The notes below the pieces were generated by a model. That model worked only from the letters and a program-made list of their open reading frames with translations. It was not told where the DNA came from and made no database searches. A stretch of 6,194 nt of DNA from Actinomycetota bacterium (GTDB lineage: Bacteria > Actinomycetota > Thermoleophilia > Miltoncostaeales > Miltoncostaeaceae): contig SXZC01000140.1 of NCBI GenBank assembly GCA_005788075.1, positions 1 through 6,194 of the forward strand, in the 5' to 3' direction. The position numbers and the translations under genes are program-made. Below, piece after piece: positions 5,511 through 6,194 of this stretch (its first letter is position 1; each line of letters opens with the position of its first letter).

Positions 5511-6163
5511 GCGATGGCCCCCTCGCGCACCGCGACGCCCTCCAGCCACCGACCCAGCAGGGCCAGCCCTGCGCTGCTCGACTTCTCGGGGTGGAACTGC
5601 ACGCCCGCCACCGACCCCCGGCCCGCGGCCGCCACGAAGGGCGCGCCGTGCTCAGCGGTGCCGAGCACGTCGTCGGCCTCAGCCGGGTCGCACGCGTACG
5701 AGTGCACGAAGTAATAGGTGCGGTCCGAGGGCCCGCCGTCCGCCGGGGCAAACACGGCGTCCGCGCGCCAATCGACCTCGCTCCACCCGATGTGCGGCAC
5801 CTTCAGTTCGGTGCGCAGGCGGCGCACGCCACCGGGGATGAGCCCGAGCCCCGGCACGCCCGGGCTCTCCTCGCTCTCGTCGAACAGCAACTGCAGCCCG
5901 AGGCAGATGCCGAGCACGGGCGTTCCCGCGGATGCGGCGTCGCGCAGCATGCCGGTGAACCCATGGGCCTCGAGCCGCTCCATCGCCGCGCCGAAGCGCC
6001 CCACGCCGGGCAGCACGAGGGCGTCGACGCCCTGGGCGTCAGCCGGTCGCGCGGCCACGCGCACCCGGGCGCCAAGGCGCTCGAGGGCCTTCCCCGCGCT
6101 GCGGAGGTTGCTCATCTCGTAGTCGAGGAGGGCCACCGAGGGCCCGGACCCGCCTGCCGTCAC
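5507..6163 (-). CDS. hisH: Imidazole glycerol phosphate synthase glutaminase subunit HisH
   Basis: HisH is the class I glutamine amidotransferase that makes ammonia for HisF. The 218-residue product shows LLDYEMSNLRS (12-22), LPGVGRFG (51-58, oxyanion-strand region), the nucleophile elbow GICLGLQLLF (85-94, C87), IPGGV (109-113), HIGW (124-127), YYFVHSY (150-156) and the catalytic QFHPEKS (189-195, H191 and E193). The full Cys-His-Glu triad is therefore present. In the first motif the usual YGMGN reads YEMSN. The start is a GTG at 6161-6163 that overlaps the hisB stop as GTGA, with AAGGG six bases upstream; a second in-frame GTG at 6134-6136 would remove nine residues and is less likely given that overlap. 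Its stop overlaps hisA by four bases. Confidence 0.96.
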   Translation of the reverse strand: MTAGGSGPSVALLDYEMSNLRSAGKALERLGARVRVAARPADAQGVDALVLPGVGRFGAAMERLEAHGFTGMLRDAASAGTPVLGICLGLQLLFDESEESPGVPGLGLIPGGVRRLRTELKVPHIGWSEVDWRADAVFAPADGGPSDRTYYFVHSYACDPAEADDVLGTAEHGAPFVAAAGRGSVAGVQFHPEKSSSAGLALLGRWLEGVAVREGAIA

Positions 6164-6194
6164 AGGCTGCCCTTGCTCGACGGCACGCCGGTGA
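6160..6194 (-). CDS. hisB: Imidazoleglycerol-phosphate dehydratase HisB, C-terminal tip only
   Basis: Only ten full codons and the TGA stop are in the window; the rest lies beyond the right edge. Read on the minus strand they give TGVPSSKGSL and then stop. The ending VPS(S/T)KG.L is the characteristic C-terminus of bacterial HisB dehydratases, whose final Lys-Gly segment lies close to the active site. The TGA at 6160-6162 overlaps the hisH GTG by four bases, the same spacing as the other his junctions. Because so little sequence is present, the call rests on this signature and on the expected his gene order, but both agree. Confidence 0.8.
   Translation of the reverse strand, partial: TGVPSSKGSL

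Overview
The window is a gene-dense piece of a GC-rich bacterial chromosome, with G or C at most third codon positions. It holds ten protein genes, two of them cut by the window edges, and almost no non-coding DNA. SepF, the pgeF-yggS-sepF gene order and the high GC point to an actinobacterium-like host. HisA looks like the ordinary monofunctional enzyme and not the bifunctional PriA of Streptomyces and Mycobacterium, so a deeper actinobacterial branch (for example a Thermoleophilia-type lineage) is my guess. That placement is inference only.

Right part (minus strand, about 6194 down to 3612): a histidine biosynthesis operon, hisB (only the last 10 whole codons are present)-hisH-hisA-hisF, followed by a RidA-family gene. 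Each his gene overlaps the next by four bases (GTGA, ATGA, ATGA). ridA starts four bases after the hisF stop, and its strong Shine-Dalgarno is built from the last two codons of hisF. HisH and HisF form imidazole glycerol phosphate synthase, HisA supplies its substrate, and HisB dehydrates its product.

Middle (plus strand, 3371-3622): one small gene for an unrecognised, acidic, lysine-free protein of 83 residues. Its 3' end overlaps the end of ridA by 11 bp. Its 5' end lies next to, or overlaps, the start of the divergent nucleotidyltransferase gene.

Left part (minus strand, about 3325 down to 1): a second operon of a class II tRNA nucleotidyltransferase (cca-like), pgeF (peptidoglycan editing, laccase-domain fold), yggS (PLP homeostasis), sepF (FtsZ membrane anchor) and the first 43 codons of a Rossmann-fold reductase that is probably proC. 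These are the genes usually found downstream of ftsZ in Gram-positive division clusters, but here a tRNA-processing gene precedes them and ftsZ is absent.

I see no RNA genes, insertion sequences, CRISPR arrays, prophage parts or convincing terminators. Nothing here amounts to an obviously new system. The items most worth following up are the 83-residue orphan, the ridA attachment to the his operon, the cca-headed division cluster and the repeat-bearing SepF linker.
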